A stretch of DNA of 13,669 nucleotides from Syntrophobacterales bacterium (GTDB taxonomy: Bacteria > Desulfobacterota > Syntrophorhabdia > Syntrophorhabdales > WCHB1-27): NCBI GenBank assembly GCA_017881765.1, contig JADGQN010000084.1, forward strand, positions 1 through 13,669, given 5' to 3'. The position numbers were made by a program, and so were the translations under genes. This document shows, one piece after another, positions 13,364 through 13,669 of the stretch. The notes below the pieces were generated by a model. It did not search any database and had not been told where the DNA came from. It saw only the letters and a list, made by a program, of their open reading frames with translations. Each line of letters begins with the position of its first letter. Within the stretch, counting starts at the first letter, position 1.

Positions 13364-13489
13364 CTGAGCGCGGGAGCCGGACCGCTTCCTCCCCGCGTTT
13401 CGTCGTCTTTCCAGATGCAGCCCGATATCGATGGATGTTATGACAACCAAAAAACAGAATCGACAGTGGAACCCTAAAGGAGGGCGGAC

Positions 13490-13669
13490 ATGTTTGAGCT
13501 GACGCCGGAGCAGAGAGACATCAAACAAGCTGCGCGGGAATTTGCCGAGAAAGAGTTCAAGGATATAGCACGGGAGCTGGACGAGAAGGAGCAGTTCGAC
13601 GACCGGCTCTGGAAAAAGGCGGCCGACCTTGGATTCCTCGGGGTATTCATAGAGGAGCAGTACGGAGGA
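13490..13669 (+). CDS. Acyl-CoA dehydrogenase (partial, N-terminal 60 aa)
   Basis: The visible 60 residues begin MFELTPEQRDIKQAAREFAE and continue to LWKKAADLGFLGVFIEEQYGG, with the gene running off the right edge. This is the typical N-terminal helical domain of FAD-dependent acyl-CoA dehydrogenases, which oxidise acyl-CoA to enoyl-CoA. The substrate cannot be told from this part: the catalytic base and FAD-binding motifs are missing from the window. A strong ribosome site (AGGAGG, six bases before the ATG) fixes the start. It is the only plus-strand gene here and probably opens a separate fatty- or aromatic-acid degradation operon; electrons from that pathway could eventually reach the NAD(H) pool used by the neighbouring complex (inference). 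Confidence 0.9.
   Translation, partial: MFELTPEQRDIKQAAREFAEKEFKDIARELDEKEQFDDRLWKKAADLGFLGVFIEEQYGG

Noticed and set aside
13286..13528. An 80-codon minus-strand frame
   Set aside because: It overlaps the acyl-CoA dehydrogenase start and its promoter; Arg-rich composition, no domain.
1..13669. CRISPR arrays, tRNA or rRNA genes, transposase genes
   Set aside because: No regularly spaced direct repeats, no cloverleaf or rRNA signature and no transposase motif were seen; the only mobile-looking unit is the small inverted-repeat element at 10740-10901.

Overview
The window looks like a chromosomal segment of an anaerobic, metabolically versatile bacterium. The best guess is the former Deltaproteobacteria (Desulfobacterota), for example a syntrophic or aromatic-degrading lineage. 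This rests on the mix of gene types seen: NuoE/NuoF-like soluble oxidoreductase subunits, a protein joining a GltD-like flavoprotein to a NuoG/FdhA-like part (comparable to the SfrB and SfrA subunits of Geobacter), a Qrc/ActB-type molybdopterin-family protein, an acyl-CoA dehydrogenase, and sigma-54 two-component regulation. The lineage is inference; there is no rRNA or other marker gene here.

Layout. All complete genes are on the minus strand, so they read right to left. From the right: a partial acyl-CoA dehydrogenase (13490 to the edge) is the only plus-strand gene, with its own promoter and a palindrome over the -10 box. Divergent from it is a small secreted protein (12976-13227) followed by two hairpins. 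Next is a ~320-base regulatory region (12656-12975) with a very good sigma-54 promoter facing left and a cluster of TGTAAAC-like boxes 125-207 bases upstream of its -24 element. This promoter leads into the core operon: a receiver protein with two Lrp/AsnC-type (RAM/ACT-like) ligand-binding domains (11624-12619), a NuoE-like [2Fe-2S] subunit (10937-11443), a NuoF-like NADH/FMN subunit (8956-10722) and a 1291-residue fusion of [2Fe-2S], GltD-like, ferredoxin and molybdopterin-fold domains (5066-8941). Two unusual non-coding stretches interrupt the operon: a ~162-bp element with terminal inverted repeats between nuoE and nuoF, and a set of overlapping inverted repeats before nuoE.

Downstream are a cytoplasmic PAS-containing histidine kinase (2803-4848) and an NtrC-type sigma-54 activator (1436-2803), overlapping by one base. 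They have a likely promoter of their own. The left end holds a DUF2284 cysteine-rich protein and the N-terminal 250 residues of a Tat-exported Qrc/ActB-like molybdopterin-family subunit, behind a good sigma-70 promoter.

How it may work together (inference): the NuoE-NuoF-fusion set forms a soluble flavin/Fe-S complex with one NADH site (NuoF) and a second NAD(P)H site (GltD-like domain). Its molybdopterin-fold domain has lost the catalytic Cys/Sec and His of formate dehydrogenase. It could act as a transhydrogenase, an electron-bifurcating oxidoreductase or an NAD(P)H-driven reductase of an unknown acceptor. The kinase/NtrC pair is the obvious candidate to switch on the sigma-54 promoter, and the receiver-RAM-RAM protein at the head of the operon may couple phosphorylation or a small ligand to the system.
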